NCBI RefSeq assembly: GCF_026151205.1
Contig: NC_087072.1
Span: 17,747,669-17,811,668, forward strand
Direction: 5' to 3'
Origin: Bolinopsis microptera
Lineage: Eukaryota > Ctenophora > Tentaculata > Lobata > Bolinopsidae
Length of the DNA: 64,000 nt
Shown: in pieces, positions 22,417-37,000 of the stretch
Layout: each line of letters starts with the position of its first letter
Numbering within the stretch: the first letter of the stretch is position 1
Notes under the pieces: generated by a model
Databases searched by the model: none
What the model saw: only the letters and a program-made list of their open reading frames with translations
Told to the model about the DNA's origin: nothing
Position numbers and translations under genes: made by a program

Positions 22417-23498
22417 ATCATCTCTTTTTGATTATAATGTCAGGGTACTTTATAAAGTCGAAATATAAACTGATATCTTCATTATAATAAGGAGGAAGTT
22501 TCAACGATTTCGAAATTTTTCCTTTAAAAACATTTCCTTGTGTTTAGGTAAGCATATCGGTCCATCACTGACTGAATATACCACTTAATACTCATTCAAG
22601 TTGACATTAAATTCATATATAATGACATTAAACTGTCGTGGCAAAGCAGAATTTGTTGGAAATCACGAATGAGCAAAATTCTCACCTTTCGCACGTGCAA
22701 ACTTTGAGCGGACGTTGCATGCGCATCCAATATTGAATCGCCGTAAATTTTTGCATGTAATTGTTTTATATATAGCTTGATAAGCATGCAAAGTTTCAAA
22801 GTATTTCAAGAAGAACTGTAATCACAACGGCACTCTAAAGTTGACAGAAAATGACGAAAACAGCAATTTTCAGTGATTTTAGCAATTTTCTATCAATTTG
22901 GGCGTGTCCCCACGTGTGCAACTTTTCGATTTTCAACTTTAAAACTAGCCTAATGCACAATTTATACCTATAGGAAGCAGAACTGAGCTCCACAACCCAA
23001 GGCATGGCCCAACACCAAAGAATACTAAATCGCAAAATTGACGTTTTTATAAAATAATTCTTCAAAAAAGCACAAACTTCAATGACAAATATTTTTATGA
23101 AGGAGCAAGCTAGAAAAACTTTCCGGTAGATTTTCAGAATGCTTGAACAATTATCTAAGATGAAAATTTCCTCAGATTTTGAATAAAATTACTCCTTAAT
23201 GGGTTAAAATTAATTTTAAAAGTTATTACTTTGTCAAAAATCAAGTTTTAAAAACGGTTAACTTGATGACGTCATCAAGGGGTGTTAATGACGTCAAATA
23301 AATTTTTTATACAATGTAAACTAAAGTGTAAACAATTATTTGCAAGACCTGTGGTCGGAAATGGCTGTATCTTTTATACTTTTGAATCTATGGACACTTA
23401 AATACAGGCTACAATTGACTGGCAAAGCGTCTATCCCTGAATATATATGTATATCTGTATGTATATCTGTATATGTCCCGACAATCTGTCGTAAAACA
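22417..23498. other. Non-coding spacer
   Basis: AT-rich sequence with TATATCTGTATG repeats near 23446-23475. Small open stretches on the minus strand (22596-22799, 22835-23065) have no recognisable features. Confidence 0.5.
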
Positions 23499-24250
23499 TT
23501 GTCATACGTTGTATGACCCGCCGCGCACGAAGTGCGCGGCTCCCCCTGTAGCGTCGAAGACGCTACAGTGAAGCGGCAGTGGGGGTCACCGCGTGATACA
23601 AGTAAAACAGGAGTTCTAGAAAACCCATTTCCCGATGCTCCTGAAACCTGAAACTTTTTTTGCAGTCAATTTGGTCAACGTCTAGACGCCCTGAAAAATT
23701 TCAGATCTCTAACTCAATTTTAACATGGTTTTTAGGGCACCTGAATATGGCGATTTTGGGTTTTTAACCGAATTTCGTATAACAGTGCTGGCGAGTATTT
23801 TATGCAAATTTCTAAAAAATCTGAACATAACTATTTTTTATTCCTGTCATCTTTGACATCAAATTAGAATGTTTTGAACTAAAAATAAATCTGCTGAACG
23901 ACTTCCGATGAGTCTTAATGCCTGGAAAACTCCTGCCGGAGGCGGCGGCCTTCGGCCGCCGCCTCCGGCCGGAGTGCACGCTTCGCGTGCACAAAAGAGG
24001 CTTGTAACGTGTACCAAAGGGGGTATAATAGTAAAAGGGGTATAATAGTAAAGGGGGTATAATAGTAAAGGGGGTATAATAGTAAATGGGGAACATAGTA
24101 TACCCACAATAAATGCAACGGTCGTGCTTGCCAGCACTGTGATCGTGACCCCCACGGTCGTTTCACTATATAACCCCTGTAGAGTTTCTACGATACAGGG
24201 GGAGCCGCGCACTCGTGCGCGGCGGGTCATACAACTACAAGGTATGACAA
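23499..24250. mobile_element. Element with terminal inverted repeats and serial perfect hairpins
   Basis: Ends TTGTCATAC and GTATGACAA are inverted copies, and subterminal GTATGACCCGCCGCGCAC and CGGCTCCCCCTGTA recur inverted at the other end (24186-24233). Hairpins: 23521-23539 (8-bp stem, GAA loop), 23547-23567 (9-bp stem, GAA loop), 23935-23969 (16-bp GC stem, TTC loop), 23974-23992 (8-bp stem, TTC loop), and CCGCGCAC/GTGCGCGG at the right end. Four GGGGTATAATAGTAAA tandem copies lie near 24019-24086. No transposase is present, so it is a non-autonomous element of unknown class. Confidence 0.75.
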
Positions 24251-24442
24251 AAAATTACTAGACGTGACTTAGAGCTAAGAGCACAGCGAAGTGCCACTCT
24301 GTGCAACTGCAACACAATTCAATTCATGTTACTCCTGAGACTAAGTCTAAAGTATATAATAGTCAAACACTGCGACAGGACGGAACCTTCATGATCCACC
24401 ACTGCAAACATATTAATATTATTACGTTAATGGCAATGCTAT

Positions 24443-24603
24443 GGGGTCGTTCACATATTACGTAATCAGCTGAGGGGGGGGGTTCCGAATGATTACGCTA
24501 GTGTAAATTTAACACAATAGCTATGTGTAAACTGATTACGGAGGGGGGGGGGGGGTAAAAATGTTCCAAAAAAGTATTACGTAATATGTGATCGAACGAC
24601 CCC
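24443..24603. mobile_element. 161-bp MITE, TAT target duplication
   Basis: Inverted ends GGGGTCGTTC...GAACGACCCC, with ACATATTACGTAAT just inside on both arms and G-rich blocks around TCCGTAATCA or its complement in the centre. TAT flanks both sides (24440-24442 and 24604-24606). A 3-bp TWA-like duplication and G-rich ends suggest a PIF/Harbinger-type MITE. A half copy lies at 12729. Confidence 0.82.
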
Positions 24604-25600
24604 TATGATGAAATGTTATATGACTATGAGACTTAGAGATTTGCTACCAACACAACCGCTGCTCTCTTGTAATGCAGAAAATTAATTAATTTACCACCAG
24701 AGGTCTACACCTGAAGACTCCTATGTTCTAGATTCTAGAAATTGTAGAAGATTCCCTTTTGGTATAATATGAGACAAAAAACATTTTACTATGAAGAAAT
24801 GTTATAGGAGAGAGCAAGAGATTCACAACAAGAGATTCACAACAAGAGATTTACAACCAACACAGCTGCTGCTCTGTATCTAAGGGAATGAATTGATATA
24901 GCCACCGAGATCTATTGATCTGTAGAATTCAAGAAATTCTAGAAGATTCTACACTAATAATAACTAATTCGGTATAATATGAGTCTAATATGGACGTCAT
25001 CTCTTGATGTTCACTAGGAATATAGAATAATTGTTCGATTGCATATTAATGCATATTAAAATTTAAGTCTGGCTTATGTTTAGATAATAATACAATTGAT
25101 TAATAATACAATTGATAAATGATTGTTGTCGAACTGCCAAGTGCCATTCTTAGTGAGTTAGGGCACAAAAAAGCGCCACACTGTACAACATAAATCAGTT
25201 GTTACTCTGTTAAATTTAAGTGCAGGTTTGGTTCGCTTGCGCGGTTCCAATTATATTATTAAAATACACATGCAAGCAAACCGAATCTGCGCAAAAATCG
25301 AGCAGCTTAACTCCTAAGATTAAAGTATAGATCAAACACAGCGAAAATTGATGAACCACGGCTGCAAACATGTAAGGTTAATGCCATGAAGAAATGTCAT
25401 ATGTGACTTAGAGCGTAAGATTTGAACAACATCACAGCTGCTGCTCTCTTATGAGAGAGAACGAATTAATATACCCTTAGAGGTCTATTTCCAGAAGTTC
25501 TAGAAGCTTCTACACTAGTCTGAGTAGTCCTAATGTGGCATAATATTACATATGACTAATACGTATATTCTATGTACACTAAAACATTGAATTATATACT
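24604..25600. repeat. Three diverged copies of a local repeat
   Basis: Near 24650, 24855 and 25425 the same word order recurs: a CAACA/CAGCTGCTGCTCT block, then GAA-TTAAT/TGATAT-CC, then AGAGGTCTA or GAGATCTAT, then TTCTAGAAG-TTCTACACTA and a GGTATAATATGAG-like word. Divergence is substantial. Palindromic AGAATTC/TTCTAGAA words are frequent. Possibly old tandem transposon remnants; no coding potential. Confidence 0.6.
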
Positions 25601-28091
25601 AGAACACTATACACTTATCTAATAAATAATATGAATCACGTAGTTTCTAAATGTTTACAAGAATAGGATAATTTTTGCATATCTATATTCAATATTGTAT
25701 ATTTGGGCATTCATTTTATGCCTGACTCTGCATAACCTTTGCTAAAATTTCGAATCATTACTGCGGTTCATATTACTTGTTAAGTTATAATACATTTCCA
25801 ACATAAGCTTAAATTTAACGTACTTACAGTTGCCAGAAACTTATCCCACTATTAATACATTGTAGATTATAAATATTTGTGTCAAAATATCATTTGGATA
25901 AAATTCCCCAAAAATCACTACAAATCTTTAGTTTGGCGAAGTTCAAGGTAAATCCTAGATCACTTTAATCGGTAACCAGGTTGCCCCAGAAAGGTATTGA
26001 CAGTTCGTACCCCTTGTAGGAATCCACCCTTAGCTTCCAGGCAGGTTGATGGAGACTGATATGATATATACTGCCACACAGGTGACGGTAGCGATCCTTA
26101 AGAAAACTACTTTTATACTTTTATGTTGAATGAACATAAATTGGACATATAAAATTTGAACGGCCGCAGGACAGACAAAGTGAGAAGTGATTGTATTTGG
26201 TAAATATTACTCTACTCATGATTGTTAAATGTCATGTAACTTCTTATCAGATAAGCCAGCATTACATGGCTGTATGATTTAAGTAAAATTGAATTTTCTG
26301 GAGGGTAAGAAATTCTTTACTGAACTGAGAGAAATTGAGAAATAAAACAATTTATATTCCAATGCTGGTATCTGAAATTCTTATTAGTTGAATGATATAG
26401 TGAAAATAACAATTTACGACATTACACATAGCACCTTATCAACTCAATTCCTCAATAAAACATTATCAATTAAGCTGATTACTCCATTCTAAATCCTCAT
26501 TAGCATTGAATGTATTGGCATGTAGGACTGCAAGTCTCATATTTCATTAAAAATGAGCATGTTAACACACGATTAGGTCAAAAGATTGTCCTACCCTGCA
26601 ATTGGAGAGCAAATGTATTATATAAAATCAATACCGCAAGAAATGGTATTAGTAATTGTTTTTCCCACTAATATGTAAATGAAGAAGTTGCCATAAAACC
26701 AAGTATAATCAGCTACTTCATATTATCACTAAGCTAAATCTGGTAGTCACAAAAAAGAATACTGACGATCTGAAAGATCGTTGTTGACGATGTTTCTGAC
26801 GGGGCCTTTTTCATTCAAAAAGGTAACCTTTTTGTTTTTACAGTACCAGCGATACCAAATTAACTAAACTATAGAAAAGTTAAAAACGATTTGATTGTTT
26901 TCGTGAATCGGATCCATATTTGGGTCGAATTTCAATCTTAGTCAAAATATCGTGTTGAAATTCTGCTATTAACACTGAATCCCAATTGCCCAATATACTA
27001 TGAATATCCCTATAGTTGGAAATCAAAATAAAGCTTGAAAAATATCAGTACTAGGTACTTCGCAAATAATTAACAGTCAAATTTGAGGGAATTTTCTCAG
27101 AAAATGTGATACATTATCTGGAAAACATGTTAAATCAATATATACGTCGGACTAACAATTTTCATTACTTTCCATCATGAACAAAAAATAGCAGAAAGTA
27201 TAGACTTAAATGATAAACTGATATTTAATTTCCCTGTTAACTGAAACTCACTGCAAAATTCAAAATCCAGGAAACATATTTATATCAGAATTTCTGTCTT
27301 CCTAGACTGGATAACTTAGATTTGTTAACGTACAAACAAAATAGCCTCATATTACATCAGATGTAAACTATGTAAAAAACACGAAGGAATATCAATAAAA
27401 ATCAACTTTTGATTGACTTAAAATCCTAAAAACTTAGACAAGAAATAAATATATATTTAACATCAAATACATAGTACCATACCATACTCACTAAAAAGCC
27501 CAGCCTTGTTTCGAATTTGGACGCAGCCCCTGGCAAAAATGTACAACGCATATAATCTTCAGATAAACTTCTATCGAAATATTTATTTGAATAATAGTTC
27601 AGGTAAATAGTCATTACGGACGTAGTGGAGGGTTGGATTGGTGCCAAGCTCAGGTCGCTCTCAAATCTCCCAATAAGTAACCGACACTTGTCACCACAAC
27701 ATTAGCTGATTCCAATATTTTTAATTAAGACTCATATAATCTGCAATTGCTGCATAATTAATTGGATATTATATTCAATTGCTGATTGTTATTGCTATTG
27801 TTTGATTATACTGTAAAAATAACCGATTTTTAAAATCAAATTGATTGTTTTGTTAAGAATGATGTCGTTCTATCATTGTTTTATTGCAGTTACCGATTAA
27901 GTGTGGCTACTCCAAATAAAAATATTTTTATCCTTCAATCCGTGTTTGTTGAAATTCGCGATTTCGGATTCATTGTGTGAGCTGGGGTCACACGATTACG
28001 CCAGTTGCTACGTCTTACGAAACGCCGAAGATTAAGGCTTCTAACATAAAATTGCTGTTTGAATTACTATAATATATTAGAAAACTAAGCA
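25601..28091. other. Non-coding spacer downstream of E2F
   Basis: AT-rich. One open stretch on the minus strand (27426-27647) lacks good splice signals and is not needed for the E2F frame, which ends at 28092. No other feature is supported. Confidence 0.55.
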
Positions 28092-31000
28092 TTAGAACAA
28101 CTCAGTTGTCGATATGTCGAAGAGGTCCAAAAGTCCTTCCTCGTGGTCCATAGAGAAATAGTAGTCATGGTCCATTGGGGTAGGAGATATGGGAAATAGG
28201 GCTCGTAAATCTGAGAGAATTTTAGAGTTAGAACAGTCTGGTAGCAACTACCTTACTCGGGAATATTATGACTGGGATAAAGTGGTGGGTTTTGGAAAAT
28301 TCCGCCATATTTTTCCCGGTCATTAATTTTCCCAGTCATAAATTAACCCGCTATAATGTTCCTGAGTAAGGTAAACTAATAGTAATACATTTTGATGCTT
28401 GGTGGGTTTTGGAAAATTCCACCATATTTTTCCCGGTCATTTATTTTCCCAGTCATAAATTAACCCGCTATAATATTCCCGAGTAAGGTAGTAGCTTTTT
28501 CAACAAGTGGACAGCGTGGAAAATGACAAATTCCATTCGCATATTACCTACAAGTCAACAGAATATGTTTTGTGTAACACAATACACAGTAGTGCACAGC
28601 ACTACATACATTCAATACACATCTAATTAGCGGTTAAAAACGTGTGTACTTACCAGTGTGTTCTTTCCGAACGTCGCCGCAATACGGAATCGGTTCTGAA
28701 AGGGGAGAGTGTAATGAACCAATTAAAAGCGCCCTGTGTAGCCTCACGGGGAATTTGTGCCAGCCTCCAAGGTTACTGGAAGAGCGCCAGAACAGTAAAT
28801 ATGTGACACCACCCACAACATCATTAGCAATACTATTGTTTAAAAGATGGACTTCTCAATCAGGTAGTGTGTGTTTCACTGATGTTCGGACAATCGCCTG
28901 AGCATGTCGTTTCGTGATGCAGCGCAGTGTACACGGCGTTTTAAACCCATATCGGAAAAAATTCAAAAAATGCTTTCGGCTGACTGACAGTAGATGATTA
29001 CGGGCCGTTGAAATGTCTTCGCGCGTTACATGACTGTGATTTAGCGCGCGATATTCAAAACATAATTTCTAGACTACTAGACAACACAAAACGGGTAACC
29101 AAGCTAGTTGCACACTACCATCCAAAAATGATATCTTAATCTAAAGGAGTCCATGTTAAAGATTGAATGAACAACTGCATCATGATGTTGACCATGATCG
29201 CAAGTATCATTGCACCAGTTTCGGCGGAGTTTCGTCAACGAAAAGCGCGCGCATTTTACGCGCGCAAAATTAAAATTGTAACTCAGTACACCGATTTAAC
29301 GAGCCAAGGGAGCCTGCGACTAATAAATAAGATTTCCATGTTAAACAGTGATTAATAACAAGTACGGCTACTAGCCAGTAAGTGGAATAAGGCTGCAGTA
29401 TCCGACAGGGGTCTGATCGGACCTAATTCTACACGATATCCTGCCAACGAACATAAGTAAAGCGATATCTTACCGTAAGGTTTAATTCGATTACTATCAA
29501 GAATTACATCTTTTGATATCTCCATCTGCACTGTATCAACGTCTGATCGCTTTCGTTTCCTAACCTCTTCTTTAATAGTCTGATTGAATATGTCGAGGTA
29601 AGTGACATTTTTTAAATGATTAAATTACATAACAGTAAATCTTCAAATGTTACATATTTGGCTAATTAAAAAGAATATTTAAAAATACATAAGTTTAGAT
29701 TTTTGATAGAAAAATACAATAGTTACGTAATGGTTCGAAATATTTTAATAATACAAACGTGTTATTTTAATTTTAGATGGGTTCATTTTCAAACATTCAA
29801 ATTTTCCAGGTATGTGTAACTTGAAAAATGTGCTAAATTCCTTAACTTAATCAAGTTTAAGTCTCCAAGCTTAGCATATTGTTTTATATTCGCACTTCTT
29901 CCAATTTGGTATAGCTAACGAATTTTATTTTAAAATTCGATACTCTTCATAACAAGTCCCTTATTGTATTGATAAACTGATTATGAGATAATCTGCATTA
30001 CCTCCATATAACTTTTAAAGACTCTTCACACAAGGTAATAATATAGACAAACCTGATCGTTATCACCGCCACAGATTTTATCGTAAGGTGGCTGAGGTGG
30101 CAGCTGGAGCTTGGGCATGGGCGGCACTGGCACCCTGTTCTCATTGGGATACTCGTTATAAAACCTCCGCGGAGATAAGCGAGCCGAGGGTTTGTGTCCG
30201 TTTATAATGTTAGGATCTAGATCTTGAAACACAAAACTAGTGTGAGACACTGGCGAGGATGGGATGTAAGTTTTGTTTTTCCGGAGTGCGGAGCGACCAC
30301 GTGTCACAGGGCTGGTCGTCACCGGCGCAGTGTTCCGCACATCCAACAAGTTATGATTAGCAGTAACAGGAGTGGCCCGGGACTTGGCTTCTTTAGACTT
30401 AGTTTTATTGAGGAATGTGTTTGTCCGGGTAGGCTGATAATTAATATTGCCGTGTTTAATACTCGATCTGATAGAGTCTGATAAGCTGGCGGCTGGTTTG
30501 TCCGAAGTGCCGTTAACAAGAGGCTGAGGTTTGGGTTCTGTGCAAGGGAAAGGTAGAGGAGGTGGAGGTTGTTGGCTTGGTGACCGGGTCTTGGTGTTCA
30601 GTTGGTGAGGAATTCCTGTCTGATTCAATACCCACACGTCTATTGGGGTCGTACTGAAACAATCATATCGTTTAGAAAACTAAAGGTAGCTAGCTAATGC
30701 CCATTTAAATTGAACCAGATCAAACTTGGCTATCAGTAATATTTATTAGAAGTTTGGTAGTATGGTCAATATTTGGACTACAATATTTAACAATGCACCA
30801 TGGTGCGGACGTGGTTGGAGAATATGTAAGGACAGAGTAAAAACAATCAGAAATTCGTTTATTGTTAATTTTATCCCTAATGGCGGTAGTAAATGCCATA
30901 ATACCACAGATAAGGAAGCATTTCGTTACCAAGAATACTGGCTGTACGAAAATATGCGGGAGTGTAGAGTGTAAAAATGAAGTAGTGTTACAGTATTGCA

Positions 31001-34000
31001 GTATTATTATGTTCTGATGTTATAAGGCCGTGTAAATGATGGCTCTTAGCTAGCAACCTTGGATTGTTAAACAACTGTTCTATGAATATTCAATATTCAT
31101 ACTATATTATAAACGTTATAACATTGTACAACGCTGCTCGAGTATCCACCTACCGCTTATATTAAAATTATCAACTTATAAGATAGGATGCTAAAGAATT
31201 TGCTAATAAATTATACATTGGCAAAAGAAAGGTTTTAAAAGGTTACCTGTCCATATGGTAGTGCCAGTAATTAGCACCGTCTCGCTGAAAAATTTAATTG
31301 TAAGTATTGTGAGTAAGAGAATAAAACCATATCAACATGATTTCAAGAGCTTTGTAAGAATTCAAAATAATGTAGACATTGCAGACACTAGAATCTACAT
31401 ACGTCTATAACCTAAATTATTGGTCCGAACGGACAGAATCTTTGCTTAACGCTAACCAGCATGATATTAATAGCTTTACAAGTTGACTGTTCAATTAAAT
31501 GTGATATATCACACCACGTGATAACAGATGTAGGTTATAGAAAGCGTAGCAGGAAATAACTTGTATAGTGTATTAAAGTGTAGCACGGGCAATTGTACAC
31601 AGCACACACACGCCAACTGATATCATCTACTTTTGCACATTAGATCAGATCAAACCATACTTTGAGAACTGAGATACGTGACCACAGATGATCTTTATAG
31701 ATCAAGATATGAAACAGTAGATTGGATCACAATAAATTCTTGAGTGCATAAAATTTAAGTTAAAACCTTTAAATTTGGGTATGTCAAAATTATATCGGGA
31801 TTAAATTTCTGTACATTCCACATTATCACTACTCATCAAGTGCTAATTGAGGGAATATTACTTATTGCATTCAGAATAATTGATTAAAATGTTCAATTAC
31901 GATAATATTCTGATCATGAAAAGTCAGCTGTCTAGTCTTCAGTGTTAATCAGCCTAAGATATTTTAACAATCGTATTTTACACTCTACATAGCATAACGG
32001 TAAATAAGCAATATCTCTTGTATTTAGTATTTACGTATTATGACAACTGAATAACAGGAGGTTTGTTAGCTGTAAGAGCTTTATATCAGGGATATAAAAC
32101 AGAGAGTTCCAGTTCCACACTAGACCTGAGAGTATAATATCCCCCGCTCCGGGATACACACACACACTCTCTGTGTAACGGCTTACACACAGTCCCATAC
32201 TAGAGTATAACAATATGAAGTTTTTAAGGGGACCCCTCACTTCCTAGAGCTAGATAATGGTATAACTGGATAACACGGCACCAACAAGGCCAGACCGCCA
32301 CACTGTGCGGCTACACTCTACAGCTACACTCTACAGCTACTCAGTGCAGCTTACAGTGCAGCTTACAGTGCAGCTTACAGTGCAGCTTATAGTGCAGCTT
32401 ACAGTGCAGCTCGTGGTTAGATCGGTCATCGGCTTCCTTGACGTGTCCAGTAAGATGCCGGGATTGAGGGCCTGCACAGCGCCGTTTTAAATACACTTGT
32501 ACTGTTTGTACTGTTTGTAAGGTGGCACAGACTTCTAATTATATTGTCAAGATGAGCCCGCGAAAGAGAACCTTGGAACTGTGCCAGCATTGTACCACAC
32601 TTTATATAACCTCTGTAACTTCAGTAAGGGAGTTTCATAACCTTACTCCTTACATTAGAACTGTGAACACACCAGGAAGCGAAAGTAATGCACCACTTCC
32701 AGGAAGCTAACTGGCGATAAGATGACAGTTGTCGGGTCACGTGACCTGCATTATATACGTTGAAATACAGTTCTAGGAAGCCAAACGTCGGGTTGGGTAT
32801 GATTTCATCCACTATTGCACGCTGAGTACTCCTTTAATCAGTACAATGTACTAATGTATACAACAATGTACTAATGTATAGTACCATGGTATCCAATAAC
32901 AGCACGAGTAACTGATATCAGCATTTACAGACACATTGCAGCTCAATATCTAGTCCCCCTGTATTAAACACAGAGTAATAAACTCTACTACTGTGTATCT
33001 ACTGATATATCACCTCCTCTATCACCTCTAATAGCACCTTTGGTTCCCATGTCAACAAACCCGGGAACAACCCCGTATCTCACTCAACACCTTCACAAAG
33101 TGCCACAATACAGTTCACAACGTACCAAAATACTGGCAGTTCTGGCACAACCAGGGTAACCAGGGTAACCAGGGTAACCAGGGCACACGTCTGTCCCCAC
33201 TTTTAGCAGCCCTGTTATAGTGCGGGATAGGATCCGTTAGAGGACTTTAATAACGCGGATATAGCTGGAGAGAGTGTAACATCAGTTACACTGGGACAAG
33301 TTACACGTGAAACTTACAGCTTGCACGTGCAGGAGACGCATTAACGGTAATGACTTCAGGGAGTTTGGGAGATCTAGCAAGTACACAATACGCTACACGT
33401 GGTACAAGCTTCCACCGTGGTTCAAGCTTCCACTGTGGTTCACACCTAGATTTACACGGTATGTAGATTTGTACTGTAATCTGGCACCTTGTGTTAATTA
33501 GTACTGTGCAGTGTATCAAGCTTGTAATGCATTATTCTCAATCATGGCTAAAAGAGGGTTCTAGTAGTATCCTCCATTACAAAACACGGCCCTACATTCC
33601 ATAAAATCCACCTAATACAGCTCCCTGCAATTAATAAATTGGTATTTAGCACACTTCCCCCGAAGTAACATTGCACGTGCAAATGGTTTAAGCAGATACA
33701 GAACAAGTATCAAGATACGTATCTGGACAATGGTGTCATTGTGTCAATACTTACCTTGTATCTTGACAAACCACATCCCATAGTTGTACAACACAAGGTC
33801 CCCATTTTAACTAGGCTGCAGTTTGTGATAGACATGAGAAGATAACAGTATTTGATTATTTTTTACCTCCCATTTCTCTTCTCTGTGATATCATAGGTCA
33901 ATACCTAAATTAACAATGTATCTTAAAAGTCTCGGACAAAATCTGGATAAAGCAGGATGTACAGACTGTCAACTTTCTCCTAAAAACGTAACTTTTTAAC

Positions 34001-37000
34001 TAGTAGTGTAATGACTGGTGAGGGTTTAAAGTCTAACCTAAGTATCTTATTAGAAACTGCACCGATTTAGAATAGGCGGTTTTGTTAGATTCTCAATAAG
34101 ATCAGCCAATAAAAATACACATCAATCCAATCATTACCGGACCACTTTTAATCGATTCTACGATCAACATTACCTTTAGTAATAGTACAACATATTATTC
34201 AGAGTTCTAGAGCTCTAAAGTATCAAACAGAGAAACCAATTCTAAATTCTTACACAGGTTGAACCTGGTGGCTCTAACCACTGAATGAAAGTCCACAAAG
34301 TAATGAAACTTAGGTCATCTCTAATTCTAACTCGTCACATTTCTCTTCTACAAATCTTTCCACATAACATACCGTGAGACCGACAATTTAAGAATATTAT
34401 CTTAACACTATTTTATTATTGCAGTAGTGAAGTGTGAAACACCCAATTACAGGTTAAATTTATGCAGGGGTGAAATCTGTTTAATAATTGTACGATTTAA
34501 CGGCTCTACTGATGTAAGAAAAAACCATAGATCGGGTAGAAGGGTGGTTTATTACTAATATCTTGTTGTTACTTACCACGAACTCTGACTTTGCCATGTT
34601 AGTGTTAACAGGATGATGTATTGCTAGTATCTTGTTGTTATCAGCTACTCCAGTTTTACCAATATCAGAGTAGGGAACATACAGTTCCAGTTTGTTGTTC
34701 ATCACTCCCGCTTTACTCTGAAGTGGGGTCAAGCTTTAGTAATCTTACAGAAATATATATATTATATATATACATACTACTAAGTAATCTTACGTTTAAA
34801 CTTGATCATCAGTCAATATGGATATTATAAACGACATAGTTTGTTACGATGGAGAGCCTGTAAATATGGAATTTATGACAATGTGTTACTTAAAGGATGT
34901 TTGCCACATTTAATACATTATAGGATAGTAGAGGATTTATATAGGATAATATAGGATAGTACACATTGCAGTGTGTAGAAAATGCAGACTACAACCTCAG
35001 AGTCAGCTCACATGTATATTCCTATTAATTGTGGCCAGTATAAAGTTGTTTCCCCCCCCCCCCCCAGTATATCTACCTGGTCCAGCACCTCCAACAGTTC
35101 GTCTATCTGAGCCTCTACTTCATTAAGAGTCTCCAACTCTGATCTTATCTCGTCTGACTTTGCATCTGCCTGTGTGTTTGTCAGACTAGATCCCCCTCCT
35201 CTGTGAGAAGAAGTGTTAGATAAACTGTTCTAGTTTACGTGTACAGCACGCGGGATGACGGGATGGATTGTTGAACTTTCTTTACTTTTAAAGGTACTGT
35301 CTGTAATTCTGCAAAATTGGTTTTGTTCTAGAATAAACTGACCACGCGATCACGTTTTCTTCTAGAACAAAACCAATTTTGCACTGAAACTGTAACTAGA
35401 GGTTCCCCATACATATTGAGTTAATAAAATATGTTAACAGTTGTAAAGAATTATAGCTCCAATATGTCGCGCTCACACTGTAGTGTTTAAAAGAAACAGC
35501 GTGCCAAGGAATGATAAAGCTCTGTATACCCTGTATAATGTATATAGGTTATTATATATTTTATATTATGTTATATAAGTGAAAGTTATTGGCTAATTAT
35601 TAAGTGCACACAATATATAGAGACTGTAATATACGGGTAATAATCCAGGGTAGAGTTGGGCGTGTGACAAAGTGCGCTATGTAGATGTGTATGTGTGTGT
35701 GTAGTGCCATGTGTACATATTATTAGCAGTCGTTATACAGGCGAATAGACTAATACTAAGTTATTTACTACAACACTGTACAATTACAACACTGTACAAC
35801 TACAACACTGTACAACTACAACACTGTACAACTACAACATTGTACAACTACAACACTGTACAGCTACAACACTGTACAACTACAACACTGTACAACTACA
35901 ACACTGTACAACTACAACACTGTACAACTACAACACTGTACAACTACAACACTGTACAACTACAACACTGTACAACTACAACACTATACAACTACAACAC
36001 TGTACAACTACAACACTATACAACTACAACACTGTACAACTACAACACTGTACAACTACAACACTGTACAACTACAACACTATACAACTACAACACTGTA
36101 CAACTTGTCACTGATCTAGACTTGTAATTTTAACTTTACCTCCCACTTGAATAGATAACAGATAATTTAAGAGCACGTCAGCCGTCAGATTATACAGTAT
36201 ATTATAGGCTATAGCTGTACTACTGTAGAGTATACAGTAGAGTATACAGTAAGGTAGTAATGACTGCGGTCATATAAACTGCTAATTGCCCATCAAAAAT
36301 ATCTAGCGTCTCTTTAAATATGACTATGAAGCGTCCACTGACTTCTAAACATATAAGTGACCGGGCTTTTAGGAGAGTTTGAAGCAAATGTCACATTTCG
36401 ACACAGTGATTATGCCACTAATTCAGAGTCGCTAATTCTGTACCACGAACAAGTTATGGTCACAATATTGTGTGTACACGTTTGTAAGCATGTAACGGGA
36501 TTATTACTGGAATTGTAAATATTTCGTGGTTCAAACGGGATAGAAATAAAGGACTAGTGTGTTTGATAATAGACTACAATGTCTACATTATATCTACAGT
36601 GTACGGTAGCTCTTTATATAAACTATAGCTCTCAACCCTGCACGATTGCCACATATTCAATTGTTAGTAGTTGGCAGATGTTCACATCAGATTAGCACTA
36701 ATATGTTGAGTAATATAGTAAGTATAAGGGCGGTTTATCCGGTGAAATGATGTATAATAATAAAGAAAACCGCTACGTTATAAATAATAGCAGCTGTAGC
36801 GCATTGTTAGGTAGCGCCTAGTTAGGTAGCGCCTAGTTAGGTAGCGCCTAGTTAGGTAGCGCCTAGTTAGGTAGCGCCTTGTTAGGTAGCGTCTCGTTAG
36901 GTAGCGCCTCGTTAGGTAGCGCCTTGTTAGGTAGCGCCTTGTTAGGTAGCGCCTTGTTAGGTAGCGCCTTGTTAGGTAGCGCCTTGTAAGGTAGCGCCTA

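Noticed and set aside
27426-27647. Open stretch that could be a further E2F 3' exon (-)
   Set aside because: The E2F frame closes at 28092 after the RB-binding motif, as expected for the family.
33716-33780. Candidate E2F exon with CAG acceptor and GTAAGT donor (-)
   Set aside because: Neither phase fits between the flanking exons, which join directly in frame to give the expected marked box.
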